NCBI RefSeq assembly: GCF_007655135.1
Contig: NC_045132.1
Coordinates: 10,912,001 to 10,976,000, forward strand
Source of the DNA: Punica granatum
Lineage: Eukaryota > Streptophyta > Magnoliopsida > Myrtales > Lythraceae
Direction of reading: 5' to 3'
Length of the DNA: 64,000 nt
Position numbers and translations under genes: made by a program. The notes below the pieces were generated by a model. That model ran no database searches, was not told where the DNA came from, and worked only from the letters and a program-made list of their open reading frames with translations. Shown here one piece after another: positions 23,601 through 35,690 of the stretch (its first letter is position 1; each line of letters opens with the position of its first letter).

Positions 23601-24243
23601 TTGAAATTCTTTGCCGAAGGCAAACTCATCACTGTCAACGGCGAGGAAGATTATGCAGTCTATAAGGAAACGGCCATCCCTTATATCAGCATTGGAGAAG
23701 ATCAGAATCTCCCCTTCCATTCTTTCGACATGATCTCCGTAATTCGAGATTACGGAGAGGTCAGTCCATCACGAACTGATCGCATGATTGGAAAGGTTCT
23801 CTTGAAGAACAATTATGTCCCTGGAACTGGACTCGGGGCACGTGCACAGGGAATCCTTCGACCGATTGAATTGGAGGAATACCGCAATAGGAGGGGACTC
23901 GGCTTTCGTCCCTCCTGCCATGAGATCATGCAAGCTCGTCGTGGAAAACATCTACACCGCCTTGTTGCACATTATGGGAAGCTCTATAGGGGCATGCCGT
24001 TTCCATCACTCTCACAGTTTTTTTTGCAACACCACCGCAAATCATGGGAGGCACCTCAGAGAACTCGATCACGGAAACAGATGACTTCTCTTCGGATGCA
24101 GTTGAAGCGTTTTTGGCTTTGCCAGCCATATATGCCGTCACTGAGGAGACATCTTCTAAGGTTCATATCCGCCCTGTACAGGAGGATGAGGAGCTTACCA
24201 ACTGGACTTCAATTCCGCTCTACTCGGCCATAGTTGCCGATGT
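20646..24243 (+). pseudogene. gag-pro polyprotein, one stop and one frameshift
   Basis: Encodes the particle protein and protease. The N-terminal ~290 residues are Pro-rich and end in KRMEETI. A TGA (21426-21428) replaces the Trp codon kept in the C copy. The gag core follows (about 21490-22000; PHKIKIPDF, GSALDWFM, HSTLRGAYYSHLL), then a Pro/Gln-rich linker. A degenerate zinc knuckle (CEFHQGAPGHTLDTC) lies at about 22499, then an aspartic protease with IDNG (about 23320, where DTG/DSG is usual elsewhere) and LLGRPWIH. Last is a glycine-rich G-patch-like stretch (VPGTGLGARAQGILRP, about 23820). At a run of eight T (24018-24025) the frame shifts by one. The remaining ~70 residues continue in the new frame to the intron donor at 24244. 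Confidence 0.9.
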
Positions 24244-24431
24244 GTAAGACGGTCTTTATACATAATGCTACCTGCATGTCGGCAATGCCATAAGCCACAT
24301 GACAGAAGAAGGGTTTTTGTTATGGCTTGTTAATAGAATCCCTACATGTTTTTGATTTCCTGTGCCTAAACTCTCTCTTGCACTCGCTTCTAACACCTTT
24401 AATTTCCGAAACAATTCACTTTCATGTCTAG
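24244..24431 (+). other. Protease-RT intron (188 nt)
   Basis: Donor GTAAGA at 24244; the apparent stop TAA (24245-24247) lies inside it. The interior is T-rich and ends CATGTCTAG. Removal joins phase-2 GT to G and continues in frame into the RT exon across the nested LTR. An intron at this boundary is known for Ogre elements. Splicing itself is inferred. Confidence 0.75.
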
Positions 24432-24450
24432 GCTCCAATCGAATCCAAAT

Positions 24451-24455
24451 CATGG
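24451..24455. repeat. Target-site duplication CATGG (left)
   Basis: CATGG before the nested solo LTR, matched exactly at 30596-30600. Confidence 0.9.
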
Positions 24456-26081
24456 TGTCAGCAACCTATTTTGGCTCACCATTCCAAACAATGATATTAG
24501 CAATAACCCAAGTCACGACTTGAGCAGAATACAGAAAACGGCTCGGCAGAGCAAGAAATCACTATTCATCCTCAAGTTGGCAAAATTGAGCAAATGGCCC
24601 ATGGACATGACAGAAGGACTCTAGGGGTCACCAAAGGGGAACAGAGCGACCAAAGAACTCAATAATGTCCAAAACCGGCGTTTTCAGTGTACTACACGGA
24701 CGACACTATTTTCCGATAGTTCGCTCGGCCGTCGGAAGATAGTGAATATTGGACTCCAAAATTCCACACCAGTGCCAAAAAGATGAAAAGTGTCCCCAAA
24801 GGCATTTTTCAAATCATCTGCTCTATACAGAACAATTTTCTGTATACAGACAACTTTTCAGTGGAAGTCCAAAAATGCCGGTTTCCTGGAGAAAAGTTAA
24901 TTCCAAATATCGGACGCGGCCATGCCCCATCAACACACAGAGTATGAACAACGCTTCAGATTGTCTTTTGGAAGTCACACAGACACTTCAAATGACTTCC
25001 GAACGACAAAACAAGCATACCCCTCTTCAGAAGAGCATAGCCGGAGAAGGGTCTGATGGAATTACGGCAAACGAAGTTCATACCGCATTGCCCAGAAAAC
25101 TCTAGCAGACATTCACAATTGGGCAAAACAAACAGCAAAACCCCTCGCGGTTTCCCGAGTAACCTCCGAAGAGCGGAAATGACCATTTTTAGTGGAAATC
25201 CATATCCGGAGGTCCTCTTTGGGGAAACTTAACTCCGAATGCTTACGTTACACAATGCTAGCCTTCTCAAGGCTCAATGTGGAATCGTCGGAATAAATCA
25301 CACAACTCATCTAGATCTCTCAAACAGTGCTTTAGAGGTCTCAGATACACTTTTCAAGTCCTTGGAGGTTTGATCTCGACAAACAGAGATTACAGTAATC
25401 TCCGGAGTGCCCAAGCAACTCAGAAATCATCCTGAGAAATCCAGTTTCGACCTCCTAGGACGTCTCCGGCCCCACGTTAGCATTACCGGCTTAAGGGATA
25501 ATTGTTCACGTTGTCTGACAATTTATGTCAAAATGACCAACGTGAGATGCGGACACAAGATATGCTGTCAGAAGCGGACAACTTCGCCCTGGTCACTTGC
25601 AATGAGCAAAACCGGATTCCGAGCCTCGCACACATCCGGGACATTTCTCCATGAAAAATGTCAATCTCGGGCTCATTAACTCCGTTTTCTCGCGTATATC
25701 GACAATTCGACGTTCAATTCGAACCACGAACTTCGAATGCGCGACCAATCGAGACCCGAACTTTGGCCCGAACTTACCTCGCGACCCGTGGGACCCACGG
25801 CCAACTCATTGCCGCCTCACCCATGCCCATTGCCCTCCATGTCTCTTGTCATCTTCTTCTTCAAGCCAAGAAGACAACTTGCATTTGTCTTCCTTTTGCA
25901 AAATATCTAAGTGTTTCAATTCAACACTCCAACTTCCCATCCAAGCCATCAATGCTCTTATCTCTTCTCCATTAATGCAATGGATGAGGATTGAGCTTGA
26001 TATTTCCTTAAGAAATTCGGATTCCACTAATCCATGGCCCTAATTGCACTTTTCTTCACTAATCTTGCATTTAAGCTTTTC

Positions 26082-26088
26082 TATATAT
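26082..26088 (+). promoter_or_regulatory. LTR TATA box
   Basis: TATATAT at the conserved promoter position of the solo LTR. Confidence 0.5.
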
Positions 26089-26599
26089 TGTCCAAATGTC
26101 ATTAACTTAAGGGGACCTTAAAAACACTCTCTCTCTAGCATTTCTCACTCTTCAAAAGCTCTCAAACTCCATAGCAAACCGCAGCAAGCTTCAGCCATTT
26201 CCAGCAAGCAAAACCAAGCAAAACCGGGCAAAGTCTTAAGTCGGAATCCATCCCGGCTTGAATCCAAACTTTACCAAACTTCATATCCCACATGTTTTCG
26301 AGCCCCTCTATCCATTTCTGAACTTAGATTTTAAGTTTGAAGCCTCTAAGCCATAGAACCAGCCTTGAACAAAATCTGGACAGATTTGGTCCTTCTCGGG
26401 TAAAAAATGTCAAACCGGGTTTCAAGCCTTTCCAAGTCGGTTTGAGCTACCAAAACCCATCAAACACCTCCCCACACAACCCTAGGGTGTCAAGAAGTCA
26501 AGAAATCCAAGAAAAACCCGTCGGTTTAACCCCAGGAAGAAGAAACAGCCCGACTGCCCAGTCGGGTCGAAATTTCTGACTGTTTGTACGGTTTTCTTG

Positions 26600-26960
26600 C
26601 AGATCGGGTCGATCCGAGACTCTTTTCGGAAAACGACCACCACAGCCACCTCCAGAGGTGAGTTAGCAGTCGGGAGCCGTTGGCCTTGCTCAAATATTCC
26701 ATCGGGAACCTCCGTAGCAACGTCCGACCCGACTGGTGCCAGACGGGTCCGAATTTCCAGACGTACTCTGTTTTCCGTGATCTTTGCAGGGCTGTACGGG
26801 TCGACCCGATAACTCTGGGACCAAACGACCACCACAGTCACCTCCGGGGGTCAGTTAGGAGTCAGGAGCCACTGACCTTGCCTCAAAATTCCATCGGGAG
26901 CCTCCGTGGTGACGTCCGACCCGACCTGTGCCAGTCGGGTCTGTCCAATATTTCAGCCGG
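26600..26960 (+). repeat. ~192-bp direct duplication with splice-like edges
   Basis: ACGACCACCACAG recurs at 26633 and 26825. Each unit is preceded by TTGCAG and contains a GTGAGT or GTCAGT stretch. A comparable duplication lies at 58070-58400. Confidence 0.6.
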
Positions 26961-27079
26961 GTCTGTTTGATGCCATTCGGGTCTGTTCAACGGAAAACAG
27001 CTCAAAACCGACCCATCAACGGTCCAACCCGACTCTTGAAGATCCCATCCCGCATCTCGGGACTAGTTGGAGCTCTCGG

Positions 27080-27800
27080 GTGACCAGCGTCCGTCACCGA
27101 GCGTCACCGAGCGTAGCCAGCGCCCGTCACCGAGCGTCACCGAGCGCAACCCTCGAGCGTCACCAGCGTCCGTCACCGAGCGTCACCGAGCGCAACCCTC
27201 GGGCGTCACCAACGTCCGTCACCGAGCGTCACCAGCGCCACCCGCACCCATCACCAGCACACCCGGGCCCGTCACCCGCGCACGCCCGTGCTCGTCATCC
27301 AGCGCCACCCGCGCCCATCACCAGCACACCGCGCCCGTCACCCGCGCACGCCCGTGCTCGTCATCCAGCGCCACCCGCGCCCATCACCAGCACACCCGCG
27401 CCCGTCACCCGCGCACGCCCGTGCTCGTCATCCAGCGACGCCCGCGCCCATCATCAGCACACCCGCGCCCGTCACCCGCGCACGCCCGTGCTCGTCATCC
27501 AGCGCCACCCGCGCCCATCACCAGCGCACCCGCGCCCGTCACCCGCGCACGCCCGTGCTCGTCATCCAGCGGCACCCGCGCCCTTCACCAGCACACCCGT
27601 GCCCGTCACCCGCGCACGCCCGTGCTCGTCATCCAGCGCCACCAGCACACCCGTGCCCGTCACCCGCGCACCCCTGTGCTCGTCATCCAGCGCACGCCCG
27701 TGCCCGCCATCCGCGCACGCCCGCGCCCGTCACCCGCGCACGTCCTTGCCCAACACCAGCGCTTGTCAGTGCCCACCAACGCCCGTGCACGTCCACCCTT
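27080..27800 (+). repeat. GC-rich leader tandem repeats (67-bp unit)
   Basis: CACGCCCGTGCTCGTCATCC recurs at 27281, 27347, 27414, 27481 and 27548, a 66-67-bp period that differs from the 46-bp unit in the surrounding element's LTR. Open frames through it are artefacts. Confidence 0.9.
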
Positions 27801-29753
27801 GCGCCCGAATACCCTTTTAAGGGTTCCACCGAGTCACCCGACTCTCAAACACTTCCCCGACTCTTTCCTCGTATTCCGAGGCTAGGTAAAACACTTCTGA
27901 CTTAGAGGAGTTAGGACTTTTTATATTTTTGCATGGCTATGGAGTATTATGGTGTTTCATGCATGTTTCATTTGCAAGATTTAATTTTTATGCAATTTTA
28001 TGTTATATTATGCACGTACACTATCTTAGGACTTGCTACCATGTCGGAAAGGGGCTTGGATCATCATAAAGAAGACTATCCCGACCCTATTATGGCACAT
28101 TAAGTCTCGGCCAATTCTCTAAAGGAGAGGGTTGAGATTTAAATTGCTCTTTTCGGGTTAAGATCGGTCTCCTTAGCCTATTCAAGTTAATTTCCGAGTT
28201 TGTTTATCATTATTGCATGCATGAAGCCGGTGTTATGTTATCCTTTTCCTTAATTAACACGTTTGTGAATGTTTGTATGTTTGAATAAGCTAAACAAATC
28301 GTGATAACGCCGGCTTTTATTAAAAAAGGGTGCTATTTATCACGGTTGATGTTTGAGCATGCGAGAAATAATTAAACCACGATTAGGAAATCATTCGTGA
28401 CTCGGATAGAGCCATGAGAACCTTCGGCCACCCTTCACAAGATGAAGCCGAGGGCTTCTTGGCCTTCCTTGGGTCAAGAATGAGTTCCTTATCTCAAGTT
28501 TAATTTGTTGATCGGATGATGTGAAGTTTTACTTCAATGTCTTTACGATTCCCATTAAAATATCATGTAAAGACTCTTTCAAACGAAGCATGCATGGATT
28601 CGAGTATCGATGACTCATTCGGGTCCATTTGGTTATGAGGATAGTTTCGGTCATTAGACCAAATTATCCTCGATCCTTTTGGAATCGTCTTGGTCGTCGA
28701 GTCGCGAATCGTTTTCACAATTAATGCATTCGGCACAACCCTTAAGCATTAATGCCACAAACTGGTTAATCGGGACGCTCACACGATTAAACTCACTTCA
28801 CACTGATAAAGTTTATCCGAATTGGACATTAATTGATAACTCGCGTCGACGAGTCGTCAAAGGACGTTGGTGCCCTTTTCAATCTTATCAATTTCAAAAC
28901 CCGAAACGCGCGGTCCGATGTAGCATGGACGTCTGGAAAGGGCTTCTGTGTCTCAACTTGAGTTTTTACCTGATTCTAGGTAACTCAGGTCAAGATACAG
29001 AAGATCTTTCTAGATCACTTCCGGGCAGATCGACCGGTTCTTTGGCTTTTTTGGGTTCTTGCACAACCCTGGATGATCCAGGGAATCGGTCGACACCGGC
29101 TACAGGCCGAGGTGGCCCGCACTGCGATCTTTCCCCTTTTCTGAAAACAATTTTCAAATAGAGGGCAAAATTGTCTTTTCACAATCCAGCGACATCCTTA
29201 GGGTTAGCATAACAAAAACACTACAGTACGGGATAAGAACGGGCTACCTGTTCAGGTGCAGGTTCATCTGCATAGCCTTTTCTTATCTAACTGATGAGTT
29301 TCTGTTATCCTAACATAGACTCGGGTAACTAGAACAGTTGATCCTTGTCAGAAAACCTGTGAAATGCTGATTAACCTTTCACTCGACCTAACCAAACACT
29401 AGATAATGGTTAGGAGGAATTCTAGATTCCAAATCTAGAGTCAAAACACGAGTTTGGTTAATTCAGTGGTAATTCAGTGTCACAATACAGAACAACTGTA
29501 AAAGCGATTCACACACCTGAGATTTGACTCTCTTTGTCAAGTTCTCAAAACAAAGCCGAATGCTAAAACGTTGGCATACGTTTGATTGTTTAGCATATGG
29601 CATTTGCTTGCAAAAACACCCCTGGGTTAATAATCTATTAATTCACGTAAACACGACAATAACAAACACTTTGTCTGTTATTAACATGTTGCGTGTTATC
29701 TTTCCGCACCTGTTTGCCATGCGGGTCGAGCCTGATCCCTAGGCCGAATAATA

Positions 29754-29826
29754 TTAGGGTTCAACGCCCTAATCATCGAGCACAGGGTTCAACACCCTAA
29801 TCAACACTCACAGGGTCCAACGCCCT
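29754..29826 (+). other. Conserved-loop hairpin cluster in LTR
   Basis: TTAGGG-ttcaacg-CCCTAA, AGGG-ttcaaca-CCCT and AGGG-tccaacg-CCCT. Confidence 0.7.
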
Positions 29827-30595
29827 ATTCAGTAAGAGCGTCCATTGAATTTCAGTTCTTCGGTCTTTTCCCTAAACTCACGGTGAGTTAGAGTGGAATA
29901 ATAACCGAACGCAAAACGACTGGAATTCGACCCTTTTGTAATTTGTATTTATTGTTTTCGAGAGCATTGTAAGGATTTTATTTTGTACATTTATTCTGTA
30001 AGAATTCCAGTCGGTGAGCGAACGGTCCGAGAGTCGAATCAATCGAATCGGTCTAATGCTTGCCCAGACACAAGTAAATCCAAGATATCGCGGTTCTGGT
30101 TCACGCAGGGATTCAACCTCCATGGTTCGATGAACTGTAATGCAAGATTGTGAACCAATTCCCCGACATATAGATTTACTTCTCTCCCGGCTTCTCAACC
30201 GACATCGTTTGGTTCATCGAATATCCGGTGTCAAAACGTGCGAGCCGAGTGCAGCTTAATTCACGCGGTAAATAATAAAACATGCAAGCCTAGCAAACCA
30301 GAGTACCGAAAGGGCGTGCGGGATATAGGCCCGCACGTAACATGAACCCCCGAACACGGATTTTCCGGTTCCGCACAGATCAATGCCTTAACAACAAACT
30401 AGGTGTTCCATACCCCTAGACCCAGGGTAACTTATCCGCCCTCGACCTTCGGGTCGTAAAATGATAAGTGGCGACTCCTTCTCTCACGCGTGTCCGACGC
30501 GCGTCCCCGCGGGAAGGTGGACGTTCCGACCAAGCCGCGCGATCCAAAAGCGCGCGATGCGGGCCCCGACGAGAGTCAACATTCGGGTCCGTACA

Positions 30596-30600
30596 CATGG
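30596..30600. repeat. Target-site duplication CATGG (right)
   Basis: Second copy of CATGG, followed by resumption of the pol reading frame. Confidence 0.9.
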
Positions 30601-33600
30601 ATATAACGATTCGGATTCACTCGAAACACATCTCGGAAAGTCCCTACTCATATACTTCGGGGAAGGACTTGACAAGGACGGTCGCGTGCCCGAGATAGAA
30701 GAGAGTTTGCATCGTCTCGAAAACCACCAACTCACTTCCGTCGAGCCAACCGAAGACATCAACATAGGCAATGCAGACGAACCACGCACCCTTAGAATCG
30801 GAACGGGACTCGACCCTGCACAGAGGGCCCGAATGATCGACTTCTTGATAGAGTATCAGGAGGTCTTTGCTTGGTCCTACGCCGATATGCCAGGCCTAGA
30901 CCCCTCAATCGTGAGGCATTTCCTCCCACTCGATACTGAAAGATTCCCACCCAAACGCCAACACTTGCGACGTCAACGAGCTGACCTTCTCTTATGCATT
31001 AAGGAAGAAGTCATCAAGCAAGTAGACGCGGGATTCTTGGAGGTATGCAATTACTCTGAATGGGTAGCGAACATTGTTCCAGTGGAGAAGAAAAATGGGA
31101 AAGTCAGAGTCTGTATCGACTACCGAGATCTCAATAGGGCTAGCCCAAAGGATAATTTTCTGCTGCCACACATCGATGTCTTGGTGGACAATACAGCGCG
31201 CCACACACAATTCTCCTTCATGGACGGTTTCTCTGGATACAATCAGATTCAGATGGCCGAAGAAGACAAAGTCAAGACCACATTCATCACGATGTGGGAT
31301 ACATTTTGCTACAAGGTCATGCCTTTCGGTCTCAAAAATGCCGGGGCAACCTATCAACGGGCAATGGTCACTCTCTTTTATGACATGATGCATAAAGAGA
31401 TCGAGGTCTATGTCAACGACATGATTGCGAAGTCCAAAGAAGGAGAAGATCATTTGGTTAACCTCAAACGATTGTTCAACCGCCTCAAGAAATATAAACT
31501 CCGACTTAACCCAGCAAAATGCACATTTGGCGTCAAGTCAGGGAAATTGTTAGGGTTTATAGTTAGTGAGGAAGGCATCAAGGTCGACCCTGACAAAGTT
31601 AAAGCGATCATGGAATTGCCCCCTCCATCGACAGTGCGCGAAGTGAGGAGCTTCTTAGGACGGCTGAATTACATCGCGCGTTTCATTGCAAATTTGACAG
31701 ATAAGTGCCAACCACTCTTCCGTCTGCTTCGCAAAAATGCAGCGGTCGAATGGGATGATGAGTGTCAGAAAGCTTTTGATACCATCAAGGCATATCTAAT
31801 TCAGCCGCCGGTGTTAGTTCCACCTTCACCTGATCGTCCTCTCATTTTGTACTTGATGGTGCGCCGACAATCCATCGGATGCATGTTAGGGCAAAAGGAC
31901 GAATCCTCTCACGCAGAGCGAGCAATTTATTATTTAAGCAAAAAGTTCACTGAAGGGGAGTCCAACTACCCTGAGATAGAGAAAATGTGTTACGCACTTG
32001 TGTGGGTCATGCAAAGGCTCCGGCAATACACTCTCTACCATACTGTTCGCCTGCTGTCGAAGACAGATCCTTTGAAATATCTACTTAGCACTCCGTCCTC
32101 CATGAGGAATATAGCAAAATGGCGTTGCCAACTGACGGAGTACGACATCGAATATGTGTCGCGCACATCAGTCAAGGGCCAAGCGATAGCAGATCATTTA
32201 GCAGAGTTCCCGATTGTCGATGACACACCGATCGACTCTGACTTCCCAGACGAAAAAATCCTCCAAATGAGTGGTGAGGAGGAAATAACCAGATGGAAGA
32301 TGTACTTCGATGGTGCAGTCAATTCCACCGGGTCAGGTATTGGCGCAGTGCTGATATCCCCAGAAGGGCATCATTTCCCGTTGCAACGAAGATTGACTTC
32401 CCCTGCACCAACAACATAGCCGAATATGAGGCATGTATCCTCGGCTTGCAGGCGGCAATCGACCTCAAAGTCAAGGAGCTGGAAGTGTTTGGAGATTCCA
32501 TGCTCACAATCTTTCAGACACTCAAACAGTGGAAGACGAAAGATCCAAAACTGGTGCCATATCATGAGTACCTTGAAGACTTGACAGAAAACTTCAAGGA
32601 CATCTCATTTACATACACACCGCGCATGAAGAACCAGTTCGCCGATGCACTCGCAACACTTGCTTCCATGGTTAGCATCACAAAAGAGAATCTCATCGAG
32701 CCCCTCGAGTTTGAGATTGCTCAGGGTCCTGCCCATTGCGATGTAATCGACGCTGTCGACGGCAAATCGTGGTACGCAGACATTAAACACTTGCTACAAA
32801 CGGGTCAATTCCCAGCATTCACCGATCGACATGACTGGAGGACTCTTCGGCGCATTGCGGCAAATTTCTTCCTGAGTGGTGAAACCCTTTACCGCGGTTC
32901 TTTTGATGCCACACTGCTTCGGTGTGTTGATGAGAATGAGGCACAACGCCTCATGGAAGAAGTGCACGAGGGAAATTGCGGACCTCACATGAACGGGCTC
33001 ATGCTAGCAAAGAAGCTCATGCGACTTGGGTATTTCTGGTCCACCATGGAGACTGACTGCGTCAAACATGTCAGGCATTGTCACTTGTGTCAAGTTTACG
33101 CAAATCAGATCAGAGCACCACCCAACGAGCTGCATCCAATGGCTGCTCCGTGGCCCTTTTCAATGTGGGGCATGGACGTGATTGGTCCTATTAACCCCAA
33201 AGCATCCAATGGGCACTTGTACACACTGGTAGCTATCGATTACTTCACCAAATGGATCGAAGCTATCACCCTTGCATCGGTCACTGCAAAAACCGTGGCA
33301 CGCTTCCTCAAACGCGACATTATCGCACGTTACGGGGTCCCTGCGACACTTGTCACAGACAACGCCAAGAATTTGAACAATAAGCTCATTGACGAGCTCT
33401 GTGCACAGTTCAAGATTCTACACCGCAACTCTTCTCCGTATCGTCCACAAATGAACGGCGCGGTAGAGGCAGCAAACAAGAACATAAAGAAAATCATTGA
33501 AAAGATGACAGTTAATTACAGAGACTGGCACGAGATGCTCCCGTTCGCACTCTTGGCGTATCGGACTTCTATCCGCTCGTCCACTGGATCAACCCCATAT

Positions 33601-34017
33601 TCTTTGGTCTACGGCATGGAAGCAGTTCTTCCAATCGAAGTAGAGATTCCCTCTATGAGGATCCTTGCCGAGTCCAAGCTCAAGGAAGCAGAGTGGGCGA
33701 AGCAACGCTACGAACAGCTCAATCTCATTGATGAGAGGCGGCTAACAGCACTTTGCCACGGTCAGTGCTATCAGCAAAGAATGACCCGAGCTTTTAACAA
33801 GAAAGTTCGTCCCCGCGAGTTCAGCCCCGGCGACCTCGTCCTGCGGAAAGTTTTGCATATCGCCCCTGATTTCAGGGGCAAGTTTGCTTACAAATACGAC
33901 GGTCTCTTCATTGTTAAAGAAGTCTTTGACGGGGGGGCAATCATTCTCAATGATATGGACGGGAACGAGAACGCTCTTCCGGTCAACGCTGATACACTCA
34001 AGAAATACTATCCGTGA
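30601..34017 (+). pseudogene. pol: RT, RNase H, archaeal-type RNase H, integrase
   Basis: Exon 2 of the polyprotein (its first 24 nt are 24432-24455). RT would copy RNA to DNA: VCIDYRDLN (~31110), MDGFSGYNQ (~31220), and YVND at 31409-31420 where YVDD is required. The first catalytic Asp is thus Asn, at a CpG on the opposite strand, so this RT should be dead. The gypsy RNase H runs to about 32230. A second RNase H of the archaeal type follows (FDGAVN, NIAEYEA, FGDS, FADALA), the hallmark of the Tat group; it is broken by a one-base deletion near 32380. Integrase has HHCC (~32950-33095), DDE at 33175, 33358 and 33466, and ends in LKKYYP without a chromodomain. The integrase part is otherwise uninterrupted. 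Confidence 0.95.
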
Positions 34018-34189
34018 TGGTGTTTCTCTCATTCCACTGTGGACGTTTTCCTCAAATGCACATTACATTGTTAACTTTCTTCGCATGTACAATCTCCCAG
34101 CACTTTCATTTCTGCTTATTAATACACTCCCCGTTTCTGCTCTTCCCCTTTCTCTGAACTTGTCCTGAGAGAAAAATAATAAATCTCCC

Positions 34190-34466
34190 GCTAGGTTGAA
34201 AACCTCTTGGAGGCGGCCTGGGCAAAAATTAGGGAATGAGGGGCACGGTTTAAAATCCCGCCAAAGGGGGACCGTGGCAAAAGGAGAGTACAAAACGAAA
34301 TCCTCGCTAGAGTGAAAACCCGAAAGGGTGCTCTAAGCAAAAGTTAGAGGAACCGAGAGGTATGACCAGATCCAAGTGGGACGGTTATAGCAAAAGGTGA
34401 GCTCTAAATGAGAGAAGAGTCTAAAAGAATACCCCGCTAGGTCGTCACGCACCTTGCGACCTAGGC
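34190..34466 (+). other. Five-stem-loop array with GCAAAA linkers
   Basis: Same order as 3384-3660. Stems include TATGACC..GGTTATA and TAGGTCG..CGACCTA, each followed by GCAAAA. Confidence 0.65.
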
Positions 34467-35119
34467 AAAAGTTAGGGGCCTTCGGCAGCTCGACTATGAA
34501 ATGACAGCTACACTCAGTGTGAAGCGACAACAAGTAGTAGTTTGGCAGTCTCCGATGCAAGCAAACTCTCTTTGACTCTCACAGCACAAGACACGTTTCG
34601 ACATGCAGTCGAATCGTCGTATCCTTGATGTGGAGGATCCCAAAATCCCTCCGTTTTCCCTAATGCAAATTCTACGGGTCATGCCCGTTCTGTAACACAT
34701 AAGCCTTTTTGTCGAGTCACAATTTAGCGGGAGACGACCACCCCTTTAAATGGTCATCATGTTCAAATCCCCAAAGCATTATTATTCAGACTTCTTTATA
34801 CATCTTCATTATGGCTATAGAGTAAGATTGACAACCACTATTAGCCCTTTTGATTCTAGATGCAGGAAGCAGGATTTGAACCCCGAAAAGAGTTTCTCTT
34901 CGACGAATGCATGTCTGTCTTATGCCAAAGACTACAGTTTAAATCCGAAGAGAGACCTTCAGGATAACACTCCAGGCACTCAGTTGCATCGCAATCAGTT
35001 GGCAAGTAATGAAACGTCCTACCACAGCATCGATTGCGACATGGACGAAATCAACGAGGGAAGAAACACGATGATTCCTTCCACACCTCACACTACTCCT
35101 CAGTGTTTGCATTTACTTC

Positions 35120-35295
35120 GCGCACCTTTATTTCTTCAATGCACTTTAATTAGCGTGCACCCTCTCAGGATCGCAGTGCACATTTATTTCCGCAATGCAC
35201 TTTAATTGGCGTGCACCCTCTCAGGATCGCAGTGCACATTTATTTCCGCAATGCACTTTAATTGGCGTGCACCGTCTCAGGATCGCAGTGCACAT
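35120..35295 (+). repeat. 56-bp tandem repeat (3' UTR)
   Basis: GCACATTTATTTCC units at 35120, 35176 and 35232, related to the 59-bp unit at 4313 but shorter. Confidence 0.8.
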
Positions 35296-35464
35296 CGCAA
35301 GTCCACCGGGTAGGCGCCTTTGAACCATGCAGTTCATTCGGTATGCGCCCCGTGCATATTGCAAACCCGCCGAGCAAGTGCTCGTGCACCTCGCAAGTCC
35401 ACCGGGTAGGCGCCTTTGAACCATGCAGTTCATTCGGTATGCGCCCCGTGCATATTGCAAACCC
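35296..35464 (+). repeat. 96-bp direct repeat (3' UTR)
   Basis: CGCAAGTCCACCGGGTAGGC begins at 35296 and 35392; the second unit is incomplete. One related unit occurs at about 4525-4640 in the left element. Confidence 0.8.
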
Positions 35465-35690
35465 CTTCGGGTCAGTCCCGACTACTTTCTTGCATTGGGG
35501 TCAGTCCCCTTCGGGTCAGTCCCGACTACTTTCTTGCATTGGGGTCAGTACCCTTCGGGTCAGTCCCAACTACTTTCTTGCATTGGGGTCAGTCCCCTTC
35601 GGGTCAGTCCCGACTACTTTTCTTGCATTGGGGGTCAGTCCCGACTACTTTTCTTGCATTAGGGTCAGTCCCCGTCGGGTCAGTCCCGAC
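35465..35690 (+). repeat. 44-bp tandem repeat (3' UTR)
   Basis: CTTCGGGTCAGTCCC begins at 35465, 35509, 35553 and 35597, then a degenerate unit. It directly abuts the truncated LTR. Confidence 0.85.

Larger units (their letters stand above)
24456..30595 (+). mobile_element. Solo LTR, subfamily A, nested in pol
   Basis: TGTCAGCA to GGGTCCGTACA, 6140 bp, flanked by CATGG duplications, with no PBS or internal region. It sits 24 nt into the second pol exon, so it inserted after the host element. It has TATA at 26082, a ~192-bp duplication at 26633, GC-rich repeats at 27080-27800, AG|GTAA at 27886, a hairpin cluster at 29754 and a PBS-like site at 30469-30478. Confidence 0.95.

Noticed and set aside
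30461..30600. In-frame N-terminal extension of the pol ORF into the solo LTR
   Set aside because: Chance read-through of the LTR end. The CATGG duplication shows the coding exon resumes at 30601.
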